Shown piece by piece: positions 25,429-35,825 of a stretch of 64,000 nucleotides of DNA; within the stretch, counting starts at the first letter, position 1, and the number at the start of each line of letters is the position of its first letter. The translations under genes were made by a program, and so were the position numbers. The notes under the pieces are model-generated. The model was not told the origin of the DNA. It was given only the letters and a program-made list of their open reading frames with translations, and ran no database searches. Source of the DNA: Cerrena zonata (taxonomy: Eukaryota > Basidiomycota > Agaricomycetes > Polyporales > Cerrenaceae); the NCBI GenBank assembly GCA_038087015.1, contig JASBNA010000006.1:682001-746000 (forward strand), in the 5' to 3' direction.

Positions 25429-25738
25429 GATAATAACGCTTCCATGCAGTGGAGACAGGATGAAGACAATCTGGAAGACTTGACGACGGTCAAAAGTACC
25501 TTATTGTGATCACCTGTGGTAACAGAGACAAGTGGTGTGATCTGGTGCAATCGACTCATGCCATGATGAACTCAGATCGTACTGATAATACTACTTCCAT
25601 GCAGCGGAGACAGGATGAAGACGATTTGGAAGACTTGAAAACGATCAAAGGTACACTGACTGTGATCACCTGTCGTGATAGATACAAGCTGGTACAGTTC
25701 AATGTGGTCTGGTACAATCGAATTATCTCATAATGAAC
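25429..25738 (+). repeat. Imperfect 155-bp tandem duplication
   Basis: Unit 1 (25429-25583) and unit 2 (25584-25738) align end to end. Shared blocks include CTTCCATGCAG, GGAGACAGGATGAAGACGAT (one mismatch in unit 1), TGGAAGACTTGA and TGTGATCACCTGT. The first half is well conserved and the second half has diverged. Neither unit has a shared open frame. Confidence 0.75.
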
Positions 25739-25915
25739 TTCGGATAATGCTCATTAGGTACTGTACACCTAACATCGTTCTCGTTATAGAAACCTGTCTC
25801 ACTGATAGGACTATGAGCCAGTAACTTCTGCGGCATGTCTGGGAAAATGCGACGATAACGACCCCGCTAAGCGGCCGGACTCAATTCAAGGGCAAGAATG
25901 ACATTCAGTCCTAGG

Positions 25916-25923
25916 TATATAAG
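25916..25923 (+). promoter_or_regulatory. TATA box of the giant gene
   Basis: TATATAAG lies 52 bp upstream of the ATG at 25975, a usual distance for a fungal core promoter. Confidence 0.55.
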
Positions 25924-25974
25924 CCATAGTTGTCTCCCTCACGAATGCGCCATTCTCCCTGAAAGCATTCCGAG

Positions 25975-28900
25975 ATGTCAACTGACTATGAGCTATTCAC
26001 GCCTCTTCCAGAGACTCGCGTTATTGACGATCCACGATTCTCTGCAGAGCCAAATTCGGGTTTCTTACTCGTTATCCCTCTCTATGGTGCCGTGCCATTG
26101 GGATCTACAGATCCGTCTGATATAGTACCTGGAAAACGCTTTTGCTTTCTCGGTAAAACGTACGGCCAGTGCTATATTGAAGTTGACACCGTATTGCGGC
26201 GACTAGACGTCAACGTTCGCCAAGGAGATTATAATGCCCTCAGGGCTGACCCTCACGCTCGTCTGTTTGATATTTGGGACAATAAAGCGGACTTGACCGC
26301 GATTCCCGCCTTCATGCTGGTGGATCCCTCAGGGTACAACTCCTTCGACAAATGGGACGCTGAACAACTCAAGCGGTGGAGGACCCTCTGTGGTGTGATC
26401 GATGATGCACGCCCTTCCCTTCCGTTCAATGTGTATAGTCGCTTTATTCAGCCAGCTGCTGATCAAATCAGTCTCTATTTCACCCCTTCATCCTCCAATC
26501 CTCCCGACTTTACTGTTGCTGTCTTGAAAAAGATTTTCCAGGTCGGTTAGCATCATCTTGTCTTGAAAGGAAATTGACAGTTGTAACAGAGTGCTTTCTC
26601 CGATACCAACCTTGGGCTTCCCAAATACAAATATGACGTGATTGATCTACAAGATGCTCAAAACCGCGGACTAGTCATGACCGGAGGTGGGTTTCGTGAC
26701 ATATATCCTCCATCGTTCGTGCTAAGAGTCGTCACCAGCTCATTACCTGCATTTTTACTTCACATGGATGACGCCTGCCGATTTCACTAAGCTCTGGTCT
26801 ACGCTACAAAACAGACCTCAGCTCCTCCGTCCATGGCCAAGCGATACCGTAGCTGGTAACATCCAAGCGAATATCGGCAACCCTCCCCCGCCTCGTGGGG
26901 GTGAGGTTACGACAGCAAGAATGTCTCATTTTAAGGCTGCCGCGGCAATCGGTCAGAGGCCCAACTTCCCTGACCAGAAGACCGTGATGAACGTTAGCGC
27001 AACAGATGTAAAGCAACGCCCGCTTTCTCTTTTGGTGCACCATTCTAACATATTTTTTATAGCTTGCAAAAACAATGTGGGGCTCAGCGGCCGTCTCAGG
27101 TGGCTCTCCTGCTGATGCAGAGGTGTGTCGATGCTTTATCTTGTTATAATCGAGTTATTAATCACCTTCATGGTAGTGGCTTCATCGTAACGCATTCCAT
27201 TTCGGTGGACTAAGTGACACAGTGAACCTGGCGAGCTCTCAAACCCGGGAAAATCTTGTCTTCGGCACCGGGGAAAGCAACACCCACATGATTCGTGCCG
27301 AGAATACCATTAGCTCTCTCCTTCGGGCTGATGCCTCGATCGCACAAGACGACAAGCGTACTGGCACCCTCGTTACTACTAACCTATTCAAGGGCACCAT
27401 GTATCGCCTCGATCTGAATACGCAAGGGTTTCGAAAAGTAGAGAGCATACCCGCCTGGGTTGATACAGAGAAGTATAGTAAGTGAAGCCGCAATTTGTGT
27501 GTACCAGTGGCTCAACTCCCTCATAGTGTGGTTGAGCTTTGGGTTAAAATATCAATGGACGATGCCGGGAACTGCGTTGGTATGTTCCTTTGTCTAGATT
27601 CGGTTACAGATCGAAAACTTAACTCAGTGCAGCGTGGATTGAGTTTCAACGCGTCAGAGGTATTCGATCCATTTTCCCGCTATATCCCACTCCGGGTCGA
27701 GGCTCGCCTTGACGATGCAATCATGGATTACATATACCGTGACCTTACATCAGGAACGACACCTTCCACTCAATCCACTCTCGCAATGGCACGTCGTCTC
27801 ACACGAGATATTCCAGCACAAAACAGTCTCAACATTCCTCCGTCTACTTTCTACCAAGAACCAACAATCCTTTGGAATGCTGCGAAATCCCATCTTCCCT
27901 ATGTCACAGTTGGAAGTTCTCGGATCATTGAACCTGAAATTGCGGAACCCCCTTCTGAGGACGAAGAACCAACTCCAGAAAGGGTAGTTCGTGTTATCGG
28001 CGCCGAACCCTTGTTCTCTCATGTAAAGGAAGGCAAACGGGTTAAGGCTACTCGTGTGGTAGAAGTCAAACTCTCTTCCACGCGAAGGCTGGCTTCGTTT
28101 ATTCGTCCGTCCGCCCGCGCTCTGCCCCGAGTCGCAAGGTCTAGTATTCAACCCATCCTTGCCGATCCTGTTCCCGCTGAGCCAGTCCCAGAAGGCGGTT
28201 TCGTAGTTGTTGGTGACATCGAGCTATTCGGTCTACCCAAATTAAACGCCAAATTTGAAAAATGGGAAGGCCCTGCCCCATCCAATGTCGTAGTCCTCCC
28301 TGACAAACCTGTTTCCGTTGAGCGAGCGACATTCTCGCAGGATTTACACTTCTCGACGGTGATCTCTGCCTTGGAGGGGACTGCCTTTGACGATATTACT
28401 TTCCGCAACGTTAGTGTTTACCACCAGAATTACGAGTTCGACGAAACGAAGACCGTTGGCTGGTATTTCAATGCTGACCTTGTCATTGACGAATCTTGTG
28501 GTGCACTGCACGATGTTCTTACTCAAGCTTTGGGTGTTAGTGAGCCTACTTTGGGCGTATCCGTTTTCCTTGGAGCAGAAGGTGGATGGAACAAGCCGCC
28601 GTCACTCCATAGCTTCACATTAGAGGGTATCTTCGCAGGAATCGCCGTCAAGCCACTCGATGGTGTTGTCTTGTCAAAGATCGGCGTCCGACTTTTTGGT
28701 ATTCGGACCCTGAAGTTCGATCCATCACCACGGTCCGCTCTTGAATTTGGGTTCTCCGTTTTTGGCACGATGAACCTAGATGTTCCAGGCTCCACCGTTC
28801 CACTGAACTTAGACTACGAAATACAGGAATACAGTGGCGCCATCAGCTTGGGAGCAAGCATTGACATATGGAAAAATCCTCTTGGTGCTAGCGGACTTGT

Positions 28901-31900
28901 AGTATGTATTCACCTAAATTGTGCTACCGTAAGAACTAACACCATGTTGGCCTTCCAAGTTATCAAACATCGCGCTGTCTGCATCCTTCGCCATCACTTC
29001 CCCATGGGAATCTCTCACCTTTGGTGTATCGGCGGATCTCATGTATGAGAGTCTATCCACGACTTTCCAAGGGTCTTATTCTCCAGGGGGGCCCTTCGAA
29101 ATAACCGCTTCAATCCACGATGTCACCTTTGAAACTATCGATACATTATTCAAACGTATCTCTCAAGGGACTCTCTCTTTCCCGGACCTGGATGTGACGA
29201 TAGGTACTGCTAGCCTTACCGTCTCTTCAGGTGTTGGACTCGATATTACTCTTGATCATGTTAGCATTGGAGACTACACATCACTCAATGCCGGTCTCAC
29301 TATCACCTCTCACGGGGCCCAAATTCGTGGTGATCTCACCAGCGACGTTATTCAATTCGGTGATGTAGAGCTAAAACGAGCATTCCTTCTGGTTTCCCTA
29401 GAGGCTAAGGAAATGGAAGAAACACGGATCTCATTATCGGAGGTGAAGTAGCATTTTCCACTCTGGTTTTCGACGCTGCGGTGCATCTGTACAAATCACC
29501 TAATCCTTCGGCGAAAGCTCTGGAATGGACTGTACTTGCCGCGTTGACAATCAAGGACGACTCTCTGGCTCTCTCTAAAGTCGTACCCGAAGTAAAAGGC
29601 TCGCCATTCGATCTTTCCTTAACTCAAGCCGTGTTTGTGGCGGCTTCGAAGGATGACCCCAGTCTGGGAAATATGATCACTAGCGGATTTTCTTTCCATC
29701 AAGGTGAGCTCCAACCCTTGACCTCTCTTCTACACGGTTGTTGAACTCTCGTTAGGCGTACAGGTTTGTGCGGTACTGAGTCAAATAGACGCACTCAATT
29801 CGCTCATGCGTGGACCCGTCCCCGGACTCACACTCAGCGCAGGCTGGTCGAAAGCAAAGGGCTTTGACTTAGACGTATACCTTCCGGCACCGACCCAATT
29901 GAACCTCGGCAACGGAATTGCAACTACCCCATTCAAACTCGCCATTGTGACCAGGCCCGAGGTAGAGCTTATCCTCTCTGCTGGTCTCAACGTCCCTGTT
30001 GCACATTCCCTCGCACCCCTGCTATTTACTCTTTCTCTTGGTGCCAACTTTGTAGGTGCCAATGCGACTGGGCAGATGACCGGATGGTGGGTCAACCCCT
30101 TTGCAATCAGTCCGAACGTCAAAGTTGGACCAAATTTGGGGCTGTCTATCTCCATTATTTTCGCGCAGTTCGTCACCACCGGAATACCAAGGTACGTATA
30201 AAATTTCTTAGCAGGGGAATAGGACTAAAATTACTTTTTCAGTGGATTTGCCATTCAAGGAGGCCTTATGATCGGAAAGACACAAGCACAGTTAGCACTC
30301 AGTATCAACGAAGATCCCATGAGTGAGTTGACGCGGCGTTTGACCATGTAAATATAGACTAACGACAAACTCAGAGGAACTTCTATACGCCGAAGTTCAA
30401 TCACTCAACATTACAGATGTGGCTGAATTTGCCAGCGACATTGTTGGTGTCCCGATACCTGATCCACCACGAGATTTCCTTGATTTTGAGGAAGTAAAAT
30501 TATACATCTGCCCAACGGGAGTTGTCATCGGTACCACCTTTTATCCTCAAGGTTTCTCATTCCAGGCCGATCTCATTCTATTTGGGAAACGGGCTAATAT
30601 TGCTTGTGGTAAGTGGGAAAGCTACGTTGTGGTATATAACGTGTTTTACTTATTTGGTTTCCAGTCATCGATACCAGTAAGATCTCCCTCGCTGGTGGTG
30701 TTGATAACTTTACTCTTGGACCTCTTACTGTTCGTGGCACCACTGGTCCACGTGCGGTCATTGAATGCGAACTCGGACCTGCGGAGCAACATCTGCTCAT
30801 TGACGGTGTGATTTCACTCTTTGGAGCGGAATCTACTGTCCACATTGCAGTCGACATCCTGCCCGAGCCCAAGTTCGATTGGTTCACGTACGTGAAAATT
30901 TAAGTGCCATGAATTCTACAAAAACTAAACTTTCTACACAGGCAACTCAAGTTCACCGACCTCCTCCTGTTCCAGCTTCGGGCAACTCTTGTTGGAGCAG
31001 TATCTTTCACCGACCTCTCCGATGCCGACTTCCTATTCGATGCCCTCTTCGAGCAACATATTCTACAATACATTCATGACCACATCATGGGTCAATTTGA
31101 TCAGGCTCGACAAGCTGCCGAGGATGGTATCGATGCTGCTCAGAAGAAGGTGGATGAGGCCGAGGCTGCATGGAAAGCAGGAGTCGATAAGGCCGAGGCT
31201 GACTTAGATGCTGCAAAGAAGACCTGGGATCAGAAGAACGAGAGCGTTACGACTGAAAGCAACAGAATTATCGACGCTTACAACAAGGACATCGAACGCC
31301 TTCAGAATGACATTACTTCTGCCCAAAGGGATTACGATACTGCCATGACCAACGCCCAGAACGCTGTTGACGCAGCGAATCGGGATCGTGCTCAAGCACT
31401 GCAGAGTGCCCAGCATGCCGTCGACAATGCCAAGCGCGAAATGAACGACGCTATCGACGCAGCGCAGAGGGCTCTCGATTATGCCAAACGTGACTTCGAT
31501 GCCGCCTTCGGTTCTGCTCACGATGCAATCGAAAGTGCGCGTCGGGATGTCCAGAGCTTGCAAAACCAGATCGACGATATCTATGGCACCATCCATGATT
31601 ACCAGAACGCTCCATGGTATGAATTTTGGAAGAAAGCTGCTCTAGCTGGTCTCTATACTGCCGTTGGTGTGCTTGAAGCCTCTAAAGCCATCGCCGATGG
31701 TGTCCTCCAGGCAGCGGAAGCGGTTCTGACGTCTGCTAATTACGTCGCAAAGGAAACTGCGTTTAATGGTGCAAAAGCAGCACTCGAGTTAGCTAGAACA
31801 ACCGGCCAAGGTTCCCTTGACGCGGCGAATGCGGCGTTGGATCTTGCCGATACGACGTCGAAAGGTGTTCTTGACGCTGCCAACGGTGTGCTCGAAGCTA

Positions 31901-32448
31901 CGAAACAAGGCGTCGAGTGGGGTGTTCTCCAGGGCGCAAAGGAGGCGCTATCGGCGTACGAAGTTGCCAACGAAGCCGTGTTCCGCGCAGCAACGCAAGC
32001 CCTAGTCGATCTCATGCAATGCGCCGAATTCTTGGCCTACCAAGCAGCCAAAGCAGCTCTCGATGTTGCACGTGCTGCATCTGTTACGCTGGACGCTGCA
32101 AGGGGAGCATTAGAAGTTGCTCGTACCGTCGGAGCGGAAGCCCTTACTATTGGCAAGTGGGTTGCCGATCATGCTCTTGAAGCATTCGATATTCGCCAAG
32201 TTCATCTCTCTGGAAGCTTGCGTGGTATGGTTGGAGCTGGTGGGTCGATGGCGAAACCTTTCACTGCTCATATCGAGGGTGTGGTGGCGAGTCAACATTT
32301 CTCTCTGGACGGCAAATTCGATCCTAGCCAAACTGCCGATTTCATCACCTACATTTTCAAAGAGTGAGTGGTATACTATACGCACGAATGTAATGCGCTA
32401 ACGAGACTGTTCGATAGCCTCTGGAACAAAATCAAGGGTATCGTGTAA
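25975..32448 (+). CDS. Giant multidomain protein: possible His-Me-finger nuclease-like region, beta-rich body, Ala-rich helical tail
   Basis: No named family recognised. About 15 or 16 exons give roughly 1,900 residues. Exon 1 (MSTDYELFTPLPETRVIDDP) is a globular N-terminal domain. Exons 3-5 carry NPPPPRGGEV, MWGSAAVSGGSPADAE, WLHRNAFHFGGLSD and ENLVFGTGESNTHM. The spacing H...FGG...ENLV...N resembles His-Me-finger (DNA/RNA non-specific) nucleases, an inference only. A beta-strand-rich body of about 1,000 residues follows with recurring patterns of the type GFSFQADLILFGK. From 31087 to 32220 the tail is very Ala/Asp-rich amphipathic helix (AADGID-, ALDLAD-, ALEVAR-like units), then a short beta segment and DLWNKIKGIV before TAA at 32446-32448. 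No signal peptide is apparent. Two splice decisions are doubtful: a 30-nt intron near 27478-27507 and the frame change near 29353-29415. Confidence 0.7.
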
Positions 32449-32831
32449 TGTTTTTCTTGTAACTGAAAATGTCTGCTCTCGCCTCTTTACACTGTTGTAT
32501 TTTGGTTTCTGTTCGTCGTTTACCAAACTTCACCGTGCTATGAAAACGGTCATCCTTTCGAAGGATTTTTAGCACTAGTAGGTCGCTTATACATAAACCT
32601 GCATGAATCCTAGTATCTCCTATTCGTAAGATGCAAGAAAAACAAAAAAGAGGTCGAAGCTAGAGCTATAGTATAAACACGTAGGTATGTACACAACAAA
32701 AAGTTCTGCGAGGTTATGCCAAAACGAAGGTCAACAAAAAACGAATGTCTACTCGAGAGGGGGTGGGAGAAAAAATGAGGAATAAAAATAATAAAGCTCG
32801 TCACTATCAAATGACGAGATGCACGCGGATG
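32449..32831. other. Convergent 3' flanks
   Basis: This 383-bp gap separates two converging genes. It is A/T-rich with short A-runs, as expected for transcript 3' ends. No gene seen. Confidence 0.35.
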
Positions 32832-35241
32832 TTACCAGACTGTCCACAAAAACATCACCAAACCCACCATCACACCCCAAAAGCTACTACTACTATCTAC
32901 AAATACAACGGTCTTCTTACATGCGTTGCTTGTCCAGCCAGGGGGTGCCCCCAAGGTCACACTCGGTGCAACTGATACACTCGTGCTCACATGCCCCGAC
33001 GCATCCGTCAGTATGAATGTCTGCAAAGTGGGACTCGGAGTCACGGTCGGGATCGCACTGGCGTTTAGATGATGGGTCCCGAGGACGGGACTGTATGTGC
33101 TGGTGGCCAGACCGCTCGATACGATCTTTCCGGCGGGTGCGCTGATGGAGGTGTTGAAGATGTAGGCCGGGGTGGTGAAGGTTGGTGTGGGGAGGGGGAA
33201 GTTGGGGAGGGTTGTGGAGATGGTGTGGGAGATGCTGGAGAAGAAGGCGGACACTTCGGTTGGGCTCTCGACGGGATCAGAGGTGTTGCGGAGTGGGTAG
33301 AAGCCGATCATTGGGGGTTCTTTACGGTCGATACCCATACTAGAAGTACTGTTAGAAGTCGATCGAAGGAGGTAGGGAATAATCAGTCACCTGAATATCG
33401 AATAAACTGTGCGCATAAATGTGTTTCCTGATATCGAAGAAACTTTAGTGACTTGTGAAAGCAGTCATTGATATCACCTACCTAACTGCCAATCAATTCC
33501 GTCCGAGCTCGGAGGTTGTGCGCGAGGCCAACTCAAACACAGGTTAGGATCGCCTTCTGCTGGCCCGATTAGATAATCTGTAGGTTGTAGCAGAAACGTG
33601 GTTTGACTGCATAGCGGTTAGGACGTGTTTTGACTGTGAAACTGCAAGCATACCTGAATTGGAACGCCATAGTAGTGTTGCTATCACATGGGATAGCCCA
33701 TTGCCCTGTCGTTAGAGGGTAAGCAACTCATGGTAAACATACTACGATGAAGGGATTCTGACCTGATGTATCAACGAGGCGACTGCCCTCGATAGCTCCG
33801 AATATTCTCGCAACCTAGCGTTTATGCATCTCATGAGACCTGTTCTCGGCTGACTATGAAGTGTAACAAGGTATCACTTACGTCTTGATAAGGACCAAAT
33901 ATCCCAGTTGTACCTCTGAGGAATACAAGCCCGACGTCAGGTGACTTCTTTCACTATTTGTGAGTGTGAAGCAGAAACAAATCACTTACACATCCAGAAG
34001 AGCTAGAGAAAACCCGTTTGTATTATTCGGATAGGTAGGTTGAGGTGTCAAGACTGTCGTTCCCGCCTATATCCATAGATTAGGACGTACGCCTCATACC
34101 GTCTCTTCACTACGCTTACCGAGATTCTTGACAGCGGAATCGACCATTGCAAATAACTTGAAGTATTACTTTCTGCCGCAAAAGGAGCAAAGGATACAAC
34201 TTCATTCCATTCAATCAGGCTCATGTTTGTCACGACAGATCCGTCCACAGCACCTGTCGGGCGGTGTGATGTGATTAATAGATTGATAAGAATGGGGGGG
34301 AATGGAAAGGTGAATATGTACCGAAAGCAAGTGTTCCAGATGCATCGCGAGTGAGACTGAGGCCAAAAAGAGGATAGTCGAGTTGACCACGTTGACCTAG
34401 GGTTGAGAAAACAGGTGTCGCTGGAACATAGAGAATTAGTACAGGAGGCTTGTAAATATGAGGGAAAAAACGAAGGGTACCATTTGCGACGCCCGTATTG
34501 AATATCCGTGATAGACGTGGAAAGCCAAGCCCCAGCAAGCCGCTCACTTGATCAGGATTGGTTACGGTAGTTGCGGTGACGATACCTGTGGGTTCATGAG
34601 CATCTGTCAAGTTACTTGATTATAGAAGGATGGTAGCGCACCAAATGCTTGCTCTGGGATCGTTAAGTTTGATATTTGAACGGTCTCGAGGGCGACAAAA
34701 CCCGTAGCGGCTAAGGAAACAGATTAGAATGGTGCGATGCGAGCAAGAAGAAGGGAAATCCGCACTAGTTCCATCTGCGAAGCTGGTGTTGAAGACGGTC
34801 TGATTTTGGTTGACGGAAACGAATGAAGGACTCTGGTATCCGAGTGGGTATTTGGGTACGGATGTACAGGGTTTAGCTGTGCAGCCCGAAGAGACTAGCC
34901 AGAGGTCTGAGGATGCTGTATCGAGTGCGATACGGAAGCTGGCATTCCCAGCTTGAATAACTGTATAATAAGACCTGTAGAATGTCAAGACCCTATCAAT
35001 AAGGACGAAGAACAAGTACAGACTGCTGATCGCTGGTAAGCGTTACTGGTACAATGGCCGAGTGTTGTGTCGAAGAAGTTGTTGAATTCACAGACCCTGA
35101 GCCAAGCGCTACACTTTGAAGAAACTGACGAGATCCGAGGCGGGCAGATTTGGGCGGGCGAATGTGCAGCAAGTTTGGTACGGTTGCGGCGGTATAGTCG
35201 AGCACAGAAAGAGAAACAACCAGCCAGGTAAAGGAAAACAT
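32832..35241 (-). CDS. Secreted, probably GPI-anchored A1-family aspartic protease with variant active-site motifs
   Basis: Pepsin-fold proteases use two Asp residues, each usually in a DTG/DSG motif. The start MFSFTWLVVSLSVLDYTAAT (35241) is a signal peptide. The first motif is FRIALDTASSDLWLVSSGC (DTA instead of DTG), followed by a yapsin-like surface loop with cysteines (GCTAKPCTS). Later exons carry VSGLLGLGFPRLSRI. The second motif reads LALLDVGTTGIFGPYQD across an intron (DVG instead of DTG/DSG), so both catalytic Asp are kept but both motifs are altered. A Ser/Thr/Pro-rich stalk follows and the protein ends in a hydrophobic stretch (SFWGVMVGLVMFLWTVW), typical of a GPI-anchor signal. 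About ten introns. Surface proteolysis is likely; catalytic activity is uncertain. Confidence 0.82.
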
Positions 35242-35576
35242 AGTATGAAAAGTTTGCTAGGAGAAGAACGACGACATCCGCAGTAGGAAAGAGAGAAGCA
35301 GTAGGGCACTGCAAACGGGAGGTGGAAGGAGTGTGGGGAAGACGAGAGTGTTGGCTGCTATGAACATATTCCAATTCATCGGCCGGCTGTTGTATATGGA
35401 AACCGAGACGGTCGTGCTCACGTGCATTCATACTCCGACGTGCGGACTTGGTGATTGGTAATCAGTTTCCAATCCAGTACACTAAATAGGCAATACAGAC
35501 CCCAGATACCCAATTCTATGATGTCATTGGGAGTTATCATTAGTTGCAACATATAATGTATGTTTTTTTGGAGAGT
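35242..35576. promoter_or_regulatory. Protease upstream region adjoining the transposon
   Basis: The leftward protease promoter occupies this 335-bp gap, with a CACGTG E-box at 35418-35423. Its right end abuts the left terminal inverted repeat of the element at 35577; the last three bases, AGT, match those just after the right terminus. Confidence 0.4.
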
Positions 35577-35594
35577 GGGGTGTTAAAGTCTAAG
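35577..35594 (+). repeat. Left terminal inverted repeat
   Basis: GGGGTGTTAAAGTCTAAG; inverted partner at 38276-38293 with one mismatch. Confidence 0.75.
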
Positions 35595-35825
35595 GTAAGC
35601 TGAGTATATTGGAGCTCTCTAGTGACCATTATGCTACTGTTTCCCTGCAATTTTGATATCCCCCGTTCATATTGGTTTATATTTTTGAATATAGTTGAGT
35701 TGAGTGACTTTGATATTCAATTGAATGACATCATAGATGGGGGCCTTGAGTGCTTATCTCTTGTTCTTCTGGTCTTCTCTCCCCCCTCTTCCTTCCTTCC
35801 ATTGTCACACTCTTCTTTCTAGTCT

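Larger units (their letters stand above)
24462..25974. other. 1.5-kb gene-poor region with tandem duplication and microsatellite
   Basis: No convincing gene. The region holds a TGAG microsatellite (24986-25010), a palindromic TCACGTGA site (25161-25168), an imperfect 155-bp tandem duplication (25429-25738) and a TATA box for the next gene. A 206-codon open frame on the minus strand (24614-25234) reads through the microsatellite and lacks protein-like features. Confidence 0.45.
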
